The notes: generated by a model not told the origin, from the letters alone. DNA of 64,000 nt from Afifellaceae bacterium (GCA_028281235.1 JANQKG010000002.1:35849-99848); one strand, 5' to 3'. Counted from the stretch's first letter, positions 16,670 through 26,646 are shown. Program-made: numbers and translations.

Positions 16670-19075
16670 TCACGTCCGCAAGACACCGCCTGTCGCCTTC
16701 TCGACCGCTGCGACGATCGCCGCGGAGGTCTTGTCGATTTCCTCGTCGGTGAGCGTGCGGTCGCGCGGCTGGAGCGTCACTTCGATGGCGACGGATTTTT
16801 GGCCCTCGCCGATCGCCTCGCCGGTAAACACGTCGAAAACCGATACGGATTCCACGAGGGCTTTGTCGGCGCCTTTGGCGGCGCGGATGATGCGCTCCGC
16901 GGCAACGTCGCCCGCGACCACAAAGGCGAAGTCGCGCGTCACACCCTGGAACTGCGATGCATCAAGGGCGGACCGGGCGATGCGCGCTGCCTTGGGGAGC
17001 GGCACGGCATCGAGGTCGATCTCGAACGCGGCAATCGGTCCGGCGACATCCATCGCCGCAAGCACGCGCGGATGCACTTCTCCGAAGACGGCCAGCCGGT
17101 TCTTGGGGCCAAGCATGAAGGCGCCGACCCGGCCGGGATGATACCAGGACGGCCCCTCCGCGGCTGTCTGCAGGCTCGCAATCGGCGCGCCGGCGGCGGC
17201 GAGCGCCGCCAAAGCGTCGGCTTTGGCGTCGAAGAGGTCGAGCGGCCGCGGCGCATCCGACCAATGGCGCGCGCCGCTTCTGCCGGTCCGCAATCCGGTG
17301 GCGTGGATGCGTTCATCCTCCGGCCGGTCGCCGCCATAGATCTGCCCGACCTCAAACAAGGCCAGATCGGAAAAGCCGCGCGCCGCATTGCGCTTGGCGG
17401 CCGCCAGCAATGTCGGCAACAGCGATGGGCGCATGTCGGACATTTCCGTTGAGATCGGGTTGGCAAGCGCCAGTTCCGGCGCGCCGCCGCCGAAAAGCTC
17501 CGCATCGCGCTTCGGCACGAAGGACCAGGTCACGGCCTCGTTCATGCCACGGGCGGCGAGTGCGCGCGCCGCCTGAAAGCGGCGCCGCTGCGCCACGGAG
17601 ATGCGGCGGCCGGTCACCGCCTCAAGGCGCGGCAGCATGACGTGCTCGACCTTGTCGAGACCGTAGACGCGGACGATTTCCTCAACGAGATCGGCTTCGC
17701 CGTCGATATCAGGACGCCATGACGGGGCCTCGGCGACGATCTCCGTGTCGGTGCCGGCCACGGTGAAGCCGATGGAGCGTAGAATATCCAGCTGCTCGTC
17801 GGGCGGAATGTCGACGCCGGCGAGTGTCTTCACCCGGTCCATGCGGAGCGGCAGCGACATGCTCCTGACCGGCACCTTGCCGGCGATCACAAGCTCCGAC
17901 GCTTCGCCGCCGCAGATATCGAGGATCATCTGCGTGCCGATCTCAGCACCCTGCTCGACAAAGGTCGGGTCGACGCCGCGCTCGAAGCGGTAGCGCGCGT
18001 CGGTGACGACACCGAGCTTGCGGCCCGTGGCGGCGGTGCGGATCGGATCGAAATAGGCCGCCTCCAAGAAGACGTTGACGGTCTCCGCCGTGCAGCCGGT
18101 GACCTCACCGCCGATAACGCCGCCAATGCCCTCCGCGCCGTTGTCGTCGGCAATGACGGTCATCTCCGAATCGAGCGTGTAGGTCTTGCCGTCGAGCCCC
18201 TCGATCGTCTCGCCTTCTTGAGCGAGCCGCGCGTGGATGGTGCCCTTCACCTTGTCGGCGTCGAAGACATGCAGCGGGCGGGCGTAGGTGTAGGTGATGT
18301 AATTGGTGATATCGACCAGCGCGGAAATCGGCCTCAGCCCGATGGCACGCAGGCGCTGCTGCATCCAGGCCGGCGAGGGCCCGTTGGTGACGCCGCGGAT
18401 GAAACGGCCGATGAACAATGGACAGGGTTTGTTGTCGGGATCGTCGAAGCGAAGCTCCACGCCGATCGGACTTTCGAAGCTCCCGGCAACGCCGATCTCC
18501 TGTAGCGGCTTCAGCCGGCCGATGCCCTTGGCGGCGAGGTCTCGGGCAATGCCGTAGACGCCGAGCGCGTCCGGCCGGTTGGGCGTTACGGCGAAGTCGA
18601 TGATCGGGTCGTCGAGGCCGGCCCAAACTGCATAAGGGACGCCGATCGGCGCATCGTCCGGCAGCTCGACAATGCCCTCGTGCTCGTCGGAGAGACCCAG
18701 CTCGCGCTCCGACAGGAGCATGCCGTTTGACGCTTCGCCGCGAATCTTGCCGGCCTTGAGGTCGATGCCGGTGCCGGGGATATGCGTGCCCACCGGCGCA
18801 AAGACGCCCTTCATGCCGGTGCGGGCATTGGGTGCGCCGCACACCACCTGCACCGGCGCTTCGCCGCCGAACTCGACGCGGCAGAGGCGCAGGCGATCGG
18901 CGTTGGGATGGGCCCGAGCCTCCAAGACGCTGGCGATGACAAAGGGCTTCAGCTTCTCCGACGGATTGGAGAGCTCCTCCAATTCCAGGCCGAGATGCGT
19001 CAGCGCATCGGCGATCTCCGCGGCGGAGGCCTCGGTGTTGAGATGGTCTTTGAGCCAGGAAAGGGTGAACTTCAT
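16670..19075 (-). CDS. pheT: Phenylalanine-tRNA ligase beta subunit
   Basis: 801 residues, normal for the family. Partner of PheS in the (alpha-beta)2 enzyme that charges tRNA-Phe. MKFTLSWLKDHLNTEASAAEIADALTHLGLELEEL is the standard N-terminus; an OB-fold tRNA-binding domain lies at about 40-150; B3/B4 editing region, B5 (GRKLGV, RYRFERGVDP) and the catalytic-like core follow; the FDX-ACB anticodon domain is at the C-terminus (FQGVTRDFAFVVAGDV ... QPRDRTLTDEEID). pheS lies 2.2 kb upstream with three genes between, so the usual pheST operon is split. No Shine-Dalgarno precedes the ATG. Confidence 0.97.
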   Translation of the reverse strand: MKFTLSWLKDHLNTEASAAEIADALTHLGLELEELSNPSEKLKPFVIASVLEARAHPNADRLRLCRVEFGGEAPVQVVCGAPNARTGMKGVFAPVGTHIPGTGIDLKAGKIRGEASNGMLLSERELGLSDEHEGIVELPDDAPIGVPYAVWAGLDDPIIDFAVTPNRPDALGVYGIARDLAAKGIGRLKPLQEIGVAGSFESPIGVELRFDDPDNKPCPLFIGRFIRGVTNGPSPAWMQQRLRAIGLRPISALVDITNYITYTYARPLHVFDADKVKGTIHARLAQEGETIEGLDGKTYTLDSEMTVIADDNGAEGIGGVIGGEVTGCTAETVNVFLEAAYFDPIRTAATGRKLGVVTDARYRFERGVDPTFVEQGAEIGTQMILDICGGEASELVIAGKVPVRSMSLPLRMDRVKTLAGVDIPPDEQLDILRSIGFTVAGTDTEIVAEAPSWRPDIDGEADLVEEIVRVYGLDKVEHVMLPRLEAVTGRRISVAQRRRFQAARALAARGMNEAVTWSFVPKRDAELFGGGAPELALANPISTEMSDMRPSLLPTLLAAAKRNAARGFSDLALFEVGQIYGGDRPEDERIHATGLRTGRSGARHWSDAPRPLDLFDAKADALAALAAAGAPIASLQTAAEGPSWYHPGRVGAFMLGPKNRLAVFGEVHPRVLAAMDVAGPIAAFEIDLDAVPLPKAARIARSALDASQFQGVTRDFAFVVAGDVAAERIIRAAKGADKALVESVSVFDVFTGEAIGEGQKSVAIEVTLQPRDRTLTDEEIDKTSAAIVAAVEKATGGVLRT

Positions 19076-19176
19076 AGGAGGTTAGCGAGTGCGGGCGACC
19101 GGCAAGCCCGTTCACCTAGCCGGGCCGGTGAGAGGTGGCAAGGGCGTGTCGCAGTCGAGGTCTCTGCGGCGCGGCG

Positions 19177-19935
19177 TCACTCCAAGGCGTCGAAGGTGGC
19201 GCGATACGCGCTGGGGCTCTTTCCGGTCAGGTCACGGAACGCAGCGTTGAACGCCGACAGCGAATTGTAGCCGACGGACATTGCGATCTCCGTTATCGGC
19301 GCATCGCTGGTCGCCAGCGCCTCCACCGCGCGGATCATGCGGACGCGCCGCAAGGCTTCGCGCCATGTCATGCCCATCTCAGCGGCGAAGCGGCGCGAAA
19401 GCGCTCGCGGGGATTGGCCCGTTGCGCGTGCGATCTCTTCGAAACTCGGAGAGCCCTGAGACAGCTCCTCCGTCATCGCCAATGCACGAGCAAGCTCCGC
19501 GCTGGATGGCGAGGGCAACACGCAGGGGCTCGGATTTTGCGCAAGCTCTGCGACAACGGCGGCGAGCGTTTCAAAGATGCGCCGCGCATAGAGCGAGAGG
19601 GGACCGCTGTCGGGGCCCCATTGCCGACACTCGGCGACCAACGCGCGCGCCAGCGGCGACATGTCGAAGACGGAGAGAATCTCAGTCGGTTCCGGCATGA
19701 AGTCGGTGGAGAAGAGCACCGAGGCGGATGTGAGCTTTGTGCGGATCGAAACAGTGATCGGGTGGCCCGCAGCAATCAGCGCGGCGCGCGCCGGCGGCAG
19801 GGTCCAGCGCCGTCCCTCGGCCTCAAGCCGCAGCGTTCCCTCAAGGGCGTGGAGCAGATAGTGGCGCTCCACCTGGAACGCCAACGGGCCCGCGGGATCG
19901 AAATGCCGATGAAAGCAATAGGCTTCCGGTTCCAT
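19177..19935 (-). CDS. AraC-family transcriptional regulator
   Basis: 252 residues. An N-terminal cupin-like sensing part (YCFHRHFDPAGPLAFQVERHYLLHALEGTLRLEAEGRRWTLPP) and two C-terminal HTH units, about 150-245: FEEIARATGQSPRALSRRFAAEMGMTWREALRRVRM and ITEIAMSVGYNSLSAFNAAFRDLTGKSPSAYR. The second carries the AraC signature. The ligand is unknown. It lies between pheS and pheT on the same strand, with the methyltransferase gene upstream (44-base gap), so these two may form a small inserted operon. Confidence 0.9.
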   Translation of the reverse strand: MEPEAYCFHRHFDPAGPLAFQVERHYLLHALEGTLRLEAEGRRWTLPPARAALIAAGHPITVSIRTKLTSASVLFSTDFMPEPTEILSVFDMSPLARALVAECRQWGPDSGPLSLYARRIFETLAAVVAELAQNPSPCVLPSPSSAELARALAMTEELSQGSPSFEEIARATGQSPRALSRRFAAEMGMTWREALRRVRMIRAVEALATSDAPITEIAMSVGYNSLSAFNAAFRDLTGKSPSAYRATFDALE

Positions 19936-19979
19936 CGTCGCAGTCTAAGATGGCGTCGGTCCGAAGAAACAGCAGCGGC

Positions 19980-20579
19980 TTAGCCGCTCTTTGAAAAGAG
20001 ATAGGCAAGGCTGGTGCGGCTTGGTGGGCCGTTCTGGAACGCATGGGTAAGCACATGGCGAAAGCCGGCCATCTTTGCCATCTCCAGAACCTCAGCCTCT
20101 GCGAACCAGCGGTGACGGAAACGCAGCCAAATCAACCAGTTGCACCAATGGGGCTGCGACATCACCAGGTAAAGCCGCCCATGCGGTTCGAGCCAGTTCG
20201 CAAAATGCTGAAACGCCTCCTGCGGGCGTGCGCAGTGCTCAACGGCGTGTGCGGTGAGAATGGCCGAAAAGCGTGGGAACCAGCCAGACTGCTCGATTGC
20301 CCCTGTCACGACTTTCGGCGCAACGCCGAGCGCTTCCAGGTGACCGGAGGCGATCGACAGCATTCTCTGTGACGGATCCAGGAGCGTCAGGTCTCGGCTT
20401 CCGCCGGCATTGATCCACGCCCGGGCGAACGCGCCGGTCCCCGTTCCGGCATCAAGGACGGGACCGGAGGCAAGTGTGCGATCGCGCAAGAAATCTTCGT
20501 AGGCGGCTGTGTATCCGAGGCTGCGCAGGGATTGCTCCCAGGTCGGCGCTTCGCGGTCATAGCGGGCGATCGTGTCCAT
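19980..20579 (-). CDS. Class I SAM-dependent methyltransferase
   Basis: 199 residues from ATG 20579 (MDTIARYDREAPTWEQSL); a GTG two codons earlier is possible. Motif I is VLDAGTGTGAFARAW, the acidic motif II is LTLLDPSQRML, and motif IV region is FSAILTAHAVEHCARPQEAFQHFANWLEPHGRLYLVMSQPHW. This is the UbiE/methyltransferase-11 style. Substrate unknown. It sits directly upstream of the AraC regulator in the pheS-pheT gap. Confidence 0.85.
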   Translation of the reverse strand: MDTIARYDREAPTWEQSLRSLGYTAAYEDFLRDRTLASGPVLDAGTGTGAFARAWINAGGSRDLTLLDPSQRMLSIASGHLEALGVAPKVVTGAIEQSGWFPRFSAILTAHAVEHCARPQEAFQHFANWLEPHGRLYLVMSQPHWCNWLIWLRFRHRWFAEAEVLEMAKMAGFRHVLTHAFQNGPPSRTSLAYLFSKSG

Positions 20580-20848
20580 GCGCACACCATGCCGGACCGA
20601 TGATCCGAGACGCTAACGTTCAAAGGTCAAGTTTATGCTTGGATCGGCCAATCGGTCGCGCATAAGCGACTGCCACGAAAATTCCTCGCCTTGGCCCTTG
20701 GCGAAACCAAATCAGCGACCACATGAAACGTGGCTGAAACAGGCAGCGGCTAGAAAGGCTGCTCCGCCGGCTACCAGCCCGTTCACACATCGAAGTTGCG
20801 GTCCGTTCTCGGGCCGCTTTTACGCCTGCTTGAAGGAAGGAGAACGTC

Positions 20849-21082
20849 GTGAATACCGCGCTGTCGCGCAATCCGTCGAGACTTGCCGCCGCATGGCATG
20901 CGGTCGCAGGGCTCAGAAGCCTGTTCTCGCGCTGCGTCAGCCAGCGCCGAAAGATGGGCAAGGATCGCCGCACCCTGCAGACGGTTCCGACCTACCTCCT
21001 GACCGACATGGGCCTGGAGAAGATGGAGATCCACACGACCACGGGCGACCATGATCTGTGGATCCGGCCAAGGCGGTACTGA
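20849..21082 (+). CDS. DUF1127-like small basic protein
   Basis: 77 residues from GTG 20849, set by GGAAGGAG 6 bases upstream. The C-terminal half (RRKMGKDRRTLQTVPTYLLTDMGLEKMEI) follows the DUF1127 pattern of an Arg-rich helix and a 'DxLLxDMGL' element. In other alphaproteobacteria some DUF1127 proteins affect RNA turnover or phosphate/carbon responses; no specific role can be assigned. It is the only plus-strand gene between pheS and pheT. Confidence 0.7.
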   Translation: MNTALSRNPSRLAAAWHAVAGLRSLFSRCVSQRRKMGKDRRTLQTVPTYLLTDMGLEKMEIHTTTGDHDLWIRPRRY

Positions 21083-21156
21083 TTGCGATCAGAAAGCGGA
21101 CGGCGCGATCAGTGCCGTCCGCGAACACGGCCGCTCCGTCCTGAATAAGCTGGCGC

Positions 21157-21247
21157 CTAGAGCATCGGGCGAGAAGGTGGAATCGGTTTCCGCCCGATAT
21201 TCGCTCCATAGCATCAGGCGATCGGGATAAATCGCCCGGCGCTCTAG
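21157..21247. repeat. Divergent RIME-like element at the pheS 3' end
   Basis: Bounded by CTAGAG and CTCTAG. The inner palindrome ATCGGGCG / CGCCCGAT flanks AGAAGGTGGAATCGGTTTC, recalling the CCGGTTTCCAC loop of the main family; a second smaller one is GGCGATCGGG / ATCGCC. The right end contains the TAG stop of pheS (minus strand). Confidence 0.6.
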
Positions 21248-22338
21248 AGGCTCAGCCCTTCGGCGAGCGTCGGCATGGCGAGTGCTGAGAAGCCGTAATG
21301 CCTGAGCCAGCGCAAATCCGCCTCGAAGAAGGCGCGCAGATCGGGGATGCCGTATTTCAGCATGGCGATGCGGTCGATGCCCATGCCGAAGGCGAAGCCC
21401 TGATAGCGATCCGGGTCGAGGCCGCCGGCGCGGATGACATTGGGATGCACCATGCCGGAGCCGAGGATCTCCAGCCAGTCGTCGCCGACGCCGATCTTCA
21501 GTTCGCCGCCTTCCCATGAGCAGCCGATATCGACCTCCATCGACGGTTCGGTGAAAGGAAAGTGCGAGGGACGGAAGCGCATCTTCAAATCGTCCACCTC
21601 GAAGAAGGTTTTGACGAAGGCCTCCACCGTTCCCTTCAGATGACCGAGATGCGTCGTCTCGTCGATGACCAGCGCCTCAAGCTGATGGAACATCGGCGTG
21701 TGGGTCTGGTCGGAATCGGAGCGGAACGTGCGCCCAGGCGCAACGATGCGGATCGGCGGCTTGGTGTTCTCCATCGTGCGGATCTGTACGGGCGAGGTAT
21801 GCGTGCGCAGCACCAGGCGCTCGTCGGAACCGGGGCGCGGATTGAAGTAGAACGTGTCGTGCTCCTGCCGGGCAGGATGTTCCGGCGGGATGTTCAGCGC
21901 GCCGAAATTGTACCAGTCGCTTTCGATATGCGGGCCCTCGGCGAGCGAGAAGCCCATGTCGCCGAAGATGGCGATGATCTCCTGCCAGACCTGTGTGACG
22001 GGATGCACCGTGCCGGTCCGTTCCGGCCGGACGGGGAGCGTGACGTCGACCGTCTCTGAGGCGAGCCGCGCTTCCAACGCGGTTTCCGCCAGCGCGGTGC
22101 GGCGTGCCTCCAGCGCCTCCGCCACGTCGTCGCGGAGCTGATTGAGGGCCTGGCCGGCCGCCTTCCGCTCCTCAGGGCTCATCGCGCCAAGCCCTTTCAG
22201 GCGGGCGGAGATCGACCCCTTCTTGCCGAGGGCCGCGACACGTACCACCTCCAGCGCGCGCTCGTCCTCAGCCGCCGCGATCGCGTCGGCGATCTCGGCC
22301 TTCAGCGCGGCAAGGTCGGATGCGGGTGTGTCCTGCAT
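21244..22338 (-). CDS. pheS: Phenylalanine-tRNA ligase alpha subunit
   Basis: 364 residues from the ATG at 22338 ([16 protein letters not shown]); the 19-residue longer frame lacks family character. An N-terminal coiled coil (about 1-90, [25 protein letters not shown]) binds tRNA. Class II catalytic motifs: [99 protein letters not shown] and [22 protein letters not shown]. All look intact. Its stop codon TAG belongs to the repeat at 21157-21247. Confidence 0.97.
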   Translation of the reverse strand: MQDTPASDLAALKAEIADAIAAAEDERALEVVRVAALGKKGSISARLKGLGAMSPEERKAAGQALNQLRDDVAEALEARRTALAETALEARLASETVDVTLPVRPERTGTVHPVTQVWQEIIAIFGDMGFSLAEGPHIESDWYNFGALNIPPEHPARQEHDTFYFNPRPGSDERLVLRTHTSPVQIRTMENTKPPIRIVAPGRTFRSDSDQTHTPMFHQLEALVIDETTHLGHLKGTVEAFVKTFFEVDDLKMRFRPSHFPFTEPSMEVDIGCSWEGGELKIGVGDDWLEILGSGMVHPNVIRAGGLDPDRYQGFAFGMGIDRIAMLKYGIPDLRAFFEADLRWLRHYGFSALAMPTLAEGLSL

Positions 22339-22746
22339 TTTCTGTCCGTCACTACACTCAGGTCGCCCGAAAAATCCGTTCCAGGCGGCGGTCACGGCTC
22401 TCGACTGTCACGGAATGGCGCGCCGGATCAAGTCCGGCAAGATGCTTGTCGGTTCGCTCCGCGAATCGGAGGACGGAACTGGGCTCCGGCAGCGCGGCGT
22501 TGTCGGCGCGATTGCGCCCAATCGAGTTGCCGAGCCGTCCGCCAAAAACCGGGGATTGAAATCACCACTTTACGCTACGGGCCGCTCCCGTAAATCGTTG
22601 CCATTGTGCAACGTCAGCCGGCAAACGGAGCCCACTAACGGTCTTACCCAGCTACGCAAATAGACGCCGGGCCGACGCTCCGGCTAACTAATCGTCAAAG
22701 GCTGTAGCGCTGCGTCGCTTGCAGCCATTTTGCTGGGGGACATGAG
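22339..22746. other. Gene-free stretch between pheS and the autotransporter gene
   Basis: 408 bases with no credible gene on either strand. It should hold the divergent promoters of pheS and the autotransporter. A short inverted repeat GCCGGA / TCCGGC around TCAAG near 22419-22436 matches part of the repeats at 26857 and 44011. I see no riboswitch-like structure. Confidence 0.5.
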
Positions 22747-25350
22747 GTGGCGTTAAAGCAGGTTTCTTCCGCGCAGTGCCGATGGCGCGTGCGTGGCAAC
22801 AAGGCCACGCTGTCGCGTCAGGCGATCGTGTGGGCGGGCGCGCTCTGCCTGGTGGGGACGATCTCCATCGGCACAGCCCTTGCGCAGACGGTGACGTGGG
22901 ACCCCGGCGTCATAAACAACGACTGGGATACGACCACCTCCAACTGGGACAACGGTGGCCCGACGACATTTGCGAATGGCAACAACGTCATCTTCGGCCC
23001 CACCGGCGTCGGCACGATCACGATCACCGAGTCGGTCGATCCCGGCACGATAACATTCAATGCCAACGGATATACGATAAACAGTTCGGGCGTCCCCACC
23101 CTTACAAATCCGGGCACGATCACCGTAACGAACGCCGCACATACGGCCACGATCTCCGCAAACATCATCAGCAGCACCGGAACAATCGCCATAAATGGGC
23201 CGGGGACTCTTCTTCTTTCCGGAATCAATGAAGCGAACGGCGCCTTTGGCGGTTTCCTCATAAGCAATGGCACAACCACGGTCGCTGGAGGCGAACTGGA
23301 GGCCAATATCGGCCAAATCCTCGTCACCGGCGCGTCTACAACCTTGAATAACTCCGGCGTGCTCGACGGCAATGTCGTGGTGCAGTCCGGCGGCACGATT
23401 AAGATGCAGAACGGCTCCACGATCGATGGGACGTTCACGAACCAGGCCAGCGGCATCGCGAATGTCAGCGGCACGGCCGGCACAACCTTCACCTTCGCGA
23501 ATTCCGGCACGACCACCGTGTCGGCGGGCGCCAACCTGACGGCGTTGGGAGGCTTCAGCAACAGCGGCATGTTCACCAATAACAGCACGATGAGCGGGTC
23601 GATGAACCTGACGGGCGGCACGTTCGACAATCGCCGCACGATGAACGGGACGATCTCAATGTCCAGCGGTGCCAACCTGAACAATTCGAGCACGGGCTTC
23701 ATCATAGGCGACATCACGACGGCTCCGGGCGCGTTCGGGACGATCACCAATTCCGGCACATTCCGGGGCACGGGACCGCTGACCGTGCAGAGCGGTCAGA
23801 CCTTCAACAATTCCGGCACAGTTTCGGGCTCCGTGTGGAACGGTGGCGTCACCGTCCTGCAGGATGGCGCGACGCAGTCGGGCGGCGCTCTCTTCAACAA
23901 CCAGGGGACGGTAAGGGTCAACGGGGCGGCACAGACGGTGAGCTTTGTAAACCCAGCCCTCTTGGACATGGCGGATGGCGACACCGGCGACAAGCTGACG
24001 GTCAACGGAAACTTGAACCTCCAGTCGGGCGGGACCTTACAAGTCGATGTCCATCCGGTGGCCGGCACAGCCGATCTCATTCAGGTCAACGGCGCTGCGT
24101 CCGTTGCTGGCACCATTGATGTGAACCTGCTCTCCAATGGCGTTGCTGCAAGCGTCCCAATCATCACCGCGACCGGAGGCGTTACGGATTCCGGCGCGAC
24201 CCTGGGAACGGTAACCGGCGTTATCAACCCGACTTTCACGGCAAGTCTGGTTTCTCCCGACGCCAATACCCTTTCCGTTTCATTGGCGATCAACGCGGTC
24301 GCCGGCAATTTCAACGGCAACCAGACCGCGCTCGTGGAGAACATCAATGCCGGCGGATCCAGCGATGCGCTGACAATTCTGCTCGGATTGCCATCGGCCG
24401 GCGCGACGGCCGATGCATTGGATCAGTTCTCGCCTGAAATCTATCAGGACACCCAAACTTCTCAGGTCCTTGCTGCCAGCCAGACATTGGATGCGCTCTT
24501 CTCATGCGACGTCATCGGCGCCGGGGATTACGCGATCCAGCAGCAACGCAGCTGCATCTGGGCCAGGCCGCACGGGCGCTATTCCGACTCCGATCAGACC
24601 GGTCGGCGGATTGGATTTGAAGAGCGCGCCTATGGCGGGTTTGCCGGCGCTCAATTGGCGCTCGGAGATCATGTCTTCATCGGCGCCGCAGCCGGATACG
24701 AGCAGGCATCGATCGAGAACAACGCCAATGCATCGAGCGACAGTGAGAGATTCCAAGCAGGAGCCAGCCTCAAGCTCATCAATGGCCCGGTCTATCTTGG
24801 AGGCGCGGTCGCCGGCGGCCTGGGAGAATTCGACACGACCCGTAACCATCTCGTGGGAAGCAATTCCGGTGAGGGCGACGAATATTATTATGCGGCGAGA
24901 GTCCGCGCGGCGGCTGCGTTTGAAGTCAGTCGGTATTATCTGAAGCCATCGGTCGATTTTGAAGCCACCCGCCTGCATGTCAGCGGCTTCACCGAAACGG
25001 GAACAGCATCGACGGCGCTTGCGGTCTCCGACTTCGACGACACGTTCCTTGAGGTCACGCCGGCAATCGAATTGGGTGCGGAATGGGGAAGCGAGGGGCA
25101 GGTCGCGATCAGAACCTATGGCGGGGTCGGCGGCGGGTTCAGGCTTGAGGGTGAAAGCGCGTTGTCGGCCAGCTTCGTCGGGGCGGCTGCCGGCGTCGGG
25201 GATTTTCAGATTGCTACCCAGCGCGAAGATTTCGTTCTGGACCTGGTGGCCGGCATCAAGGCTTCAGTGCTGGGCGTGGAATATCGCGGTCAAGTCGGCG
25301 AAGAGACCCGTACCCACAATGTATTCCTGAAGGGATTGATCCCATTCTGA
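22747..25350 (+). CDS. Type Va autotransporter
   Basis: 867 residues. An extended signal peptide (basic 1-25, hydrophobic IVWAGALCLVGTISIGTALA) ends at ALA-Q near residue 47. The passenger, about 48-560, is rich in Asn, Thr, Ser and Gly with repeating beta-helix strands (ITVTNAAHTATISANII; TFTFANSGTTTVSAGANLT; GTITNSGTFRG). A linker leads to the C-terminal autotransporter beta-barrel about 580-867, ending in FLKGLIPF with the terminal Phe needed for outer-membrane insertion. Two cysteines flank the linker (FSCDVIG, RSCIWA). Start GTG is set by GGGGGA upstream. Likely exposes an adhesin-like beta-helix; ligand unknown. It interrupts the rplT-pheS neighbourhood. Confidence 0.9.
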   Translation: MALKQVSSAQCRWRVRGNKATLSRQAIVWAGALCLVGTISIGTALAQTVTWDPGVINNDWDTTTSNWDNGGPTTFANGNNVIFGPTGVGTITITESVDPGTITFNANGYTINSSGVPTLTNPGTITVTNAAHTATISANIISSTGTIAINGPGTLLLSGINEANGAFGGFLISNGTTTVAGGELEANIGQILVTGASTTLNNSGVLDGNVVVQSGGTIKMQNGSTIDGTFTNQASGIANVSGTAGTTFTFANSGTTTVSAGANLTALGGFSNSGMFTNNSTMSGSMNLTGGTFDNRRTMNGTISMSSGANLNNSSTGFIIGDITTAPGAFGTITNSGTFRGTGPLTVQSGQTFNNSGTVSGSVWNGGVTVLQDGATQSGGALFNNQGTVRVNGAAQTVSFVNPALLDMADGDTGDKLTVNGNLNLQSGGTLQVDVHPVAGTADLIQVNGAASVAGTIDVNLLSNGVAASVPIITATGGVTDSGATLGTVTGVINPTFTASLVSPDANTLSVSLAINAVAGNFNGNQTALVENINAGGSSDALTILLGLPSAGATADALDQFSPEIYQDTQTSQVLAASQTLDALFSCDVIGAGDYAIQQQRSCIWARPHGRYSDSDQTGRRIGFEERAYGGFAGAQLALGDHVFIGAAAGYEQASIENNANASSDSERFQAGASLKLINGPVYLGGAVAGGLGEFDTTRNHLVGSNSGEGDEYYYAARVRAAAAFEVSRYYLKPSVDFEATRLHVSGFTETGTASTALAVSDFDDTFLEVTPAIELGAEWGSEGQVAIRTYGGVGGGFRLEGESALSASFVGAAAGVGDFQIATQREDFVLDLVAGIKASVLGVEYRGQVGEETRTHNVFLKGLIPF

Positions 25351-25367
25351 CGTGTCGCCGTCACGCG

Positions 25368-25880
25368 TTGCCGCGAACCGGCTTGATTTTCCGCCTGTTG
25401 ATTGGGGCGATGCTGCTTCCGGGTTCCTTGGTCGACGATTCCACCGCCAAGCAGCAAGCCGTGCCCACCTGGCTGGTGACATGCGACAATCGTGGCAATG
25501 CCAGTCAACTGACCTGCAGCATCAGTCAGACCGTCTCTAACGCGCAGACGGCCCAAAGAATCGTGTCTGCCCGCATCGAAGCCGCGCAGGGGCAGGAGAG
25601 GCTTTTTCTCTCATTGCCGCATGGGCTTGATCTGCTTTCCGGTGTTTCTCTTTCCGTGGATGGCGGAGCCAGCACCAGGATCGCCATTGAGACGGCCGAT
25701 GCCAATGGCTCCTATACCAGTCTGGCACTCGGCCCGGATCTGGTCTCTTCCATGAAAGCGGGAAACACATTGGCTGTCGAAATGGTTGCGGCCAATGGCC
25801 AGCCTGTGAAGCTGGAGCTTTCGCTTGCCGGATTCACTGACGCGTACGTGCTTTTCTCAAGGATCGAGAGCGGGCAATAA
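25368..25880 (+). CDS. Invasion-associated locus B (IalB) family protein
   Basis: About 170 residues from TTG 25368, or 156 from ATG 25410; neither has a good ribosome binding site. Residues 6-25 are a signal peptide core. Family traits: PTWLVTCDNR with Cys39 and a second Cys50 in LTCSISQTV, then LFLSLPHGLDLLSGVSLSVDGG and DLVSSMKAGNTLAVEMVAANGQPVKLELSLAGFTDAY. IalB proteins are periplasmic or envelope proteins named for host-cell invasion in Bartonella; here a role in invasion is not implied. It starts 17 bases after the autotransporter stop and is probably co-expressed with it. Confidence 0.8.
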   Translation: MPRTGLIFRLLIGAMLLPGSLVDDSTAKQQAVPTWLVTCDNRGNASQLTCSISQTVSNAQTAQRIVSARIEAAQGQERLFLSLPHGLDLLSGVSLSVDGGASTRIAIETADANGSYTSLALGPDLVSSMKAGNTLAVEMVAANGQPVKLELSLAGFTDAYVLFSRIESGQ

Positions 25881-26013
25881 GCCACGCACCCGTTACGGGC
25901 TCGGCGAGCAATGTGTCCTGCACGATCGTTCGTGCCGTCATGCCCGGGTGCTCGCGGCAAGGACGCCGATAGCCGGTGCGCAGGTTCGGCGCCGCTGCCG
26001 CCGCATGGCGCGT

Positions 26014-26418
26014 CTACGCCCCGACTGCCCTTTCAAACTCGCCGGGCGTCTTGTCCTTCAGATAGCTCAGCGCATCCTTGGCCTGGCTGGCGATAGCAGA
26101 AAACGCCGCCGGCTGGTGCACGGCGAGATCGGCGAGCACCTTGCGATCCACCGCAATGCCGGCCTTAGTCAGGCCGTCGATCAGGCGGGCATAGGTGAGC
26201 CCCTCCTGGCGGGCGGCGGCGTTGATGCGCTGGATCCATAAAGCGCGGAAATTGCGCTTCTTGTTGCGGCGGTCGCGGTAGGCGTATTGCTGCGCCTTCT
26301 CCACGGCCTGCTTGGCGACCCGGATGGTGTTCTTGCGGCGGCCGTAATAGCCCTTCGCCGCCCGCAAGACCTTCTTGTGCTTGGCGTGAGAGGTCACGCC
26401 GCGTTTGACGCGCGCCAT
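26014..26418 (-). CDS. rplT: 50S ribosomal protein L20
   Basis: 134 residues. [70 protein letters not shown] is the invariant L20 N-terminal arm and core, which binds 23S rRNA early in assembly. The C-terminus is about 15 residues longer than the common 119-residue form, ending [13 protein letters not shown]. It lies 27 bases downstream of rpmI, the usual order. The next expected genes pheS and pheT are displaced by 3.7 kb of opposite-strand cargo. Confidence 0.98.
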   Translation of the reverse strand: MARVKRGVTSHAKHKKVLRAAKGYYGRRKNTIRVAKQAVEKAQQYAYRDRRNKKRNFRALWIQRINAAARQEGLTYARLIDGLTKAGIAVDRKVLADLAVHQPAAFSAIASQAKDALSYLKDKTPGEFERAVGA

Positions 26419-26445
26419 GGCAAAAACTCCTTGCGTCTCGCGAGA

Positions 26446-26646
26446 TCAGCGGTTGTAGGGCATGTAGATCTTGACGATCGCCGCATCCTGGGGCGCCAGC
26501 ACGGTGGTGCCGCGCGCCTGGCGGATGAATTTCGGCGTCCGCTTGATCATGCCGTGGCGCTTGCCCGCCTGCAGCACCTTCACCTTGCCGGTGGCGGTCA
26601 TCTTGAAGCGCTTCTTGGCGCCGGACTTGGTCTTCTGCTTGGGCAT
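26446..26646 (-). CDS. rpmI: 50S ribosomal protein L35
   Basis: 66 residues from ATG 26646, set by AAGGAG 7 bases upstream: [37 protein letters not shown] is the family pattern. The longest frame adds 30 residues of non-homologous sequence. infC, often just upstream of rpmI, is not in the 430 bases before it. Confidence 0.97.
   Translation of the reverse strand: MPKQKTKSGAKKRFKMTATGKVKVLQAGKRHGMIKRTPKFIRQARGTTVLAPQDAAIVKIYMPYNR

Noticed and set aside
19077..19190. AGGAGG at 19077 as the SD of a plus-strand gene
   Set aside because: The GTG at 19090 opens a short frame that ends within AraC antisense sequence and has no coding character.
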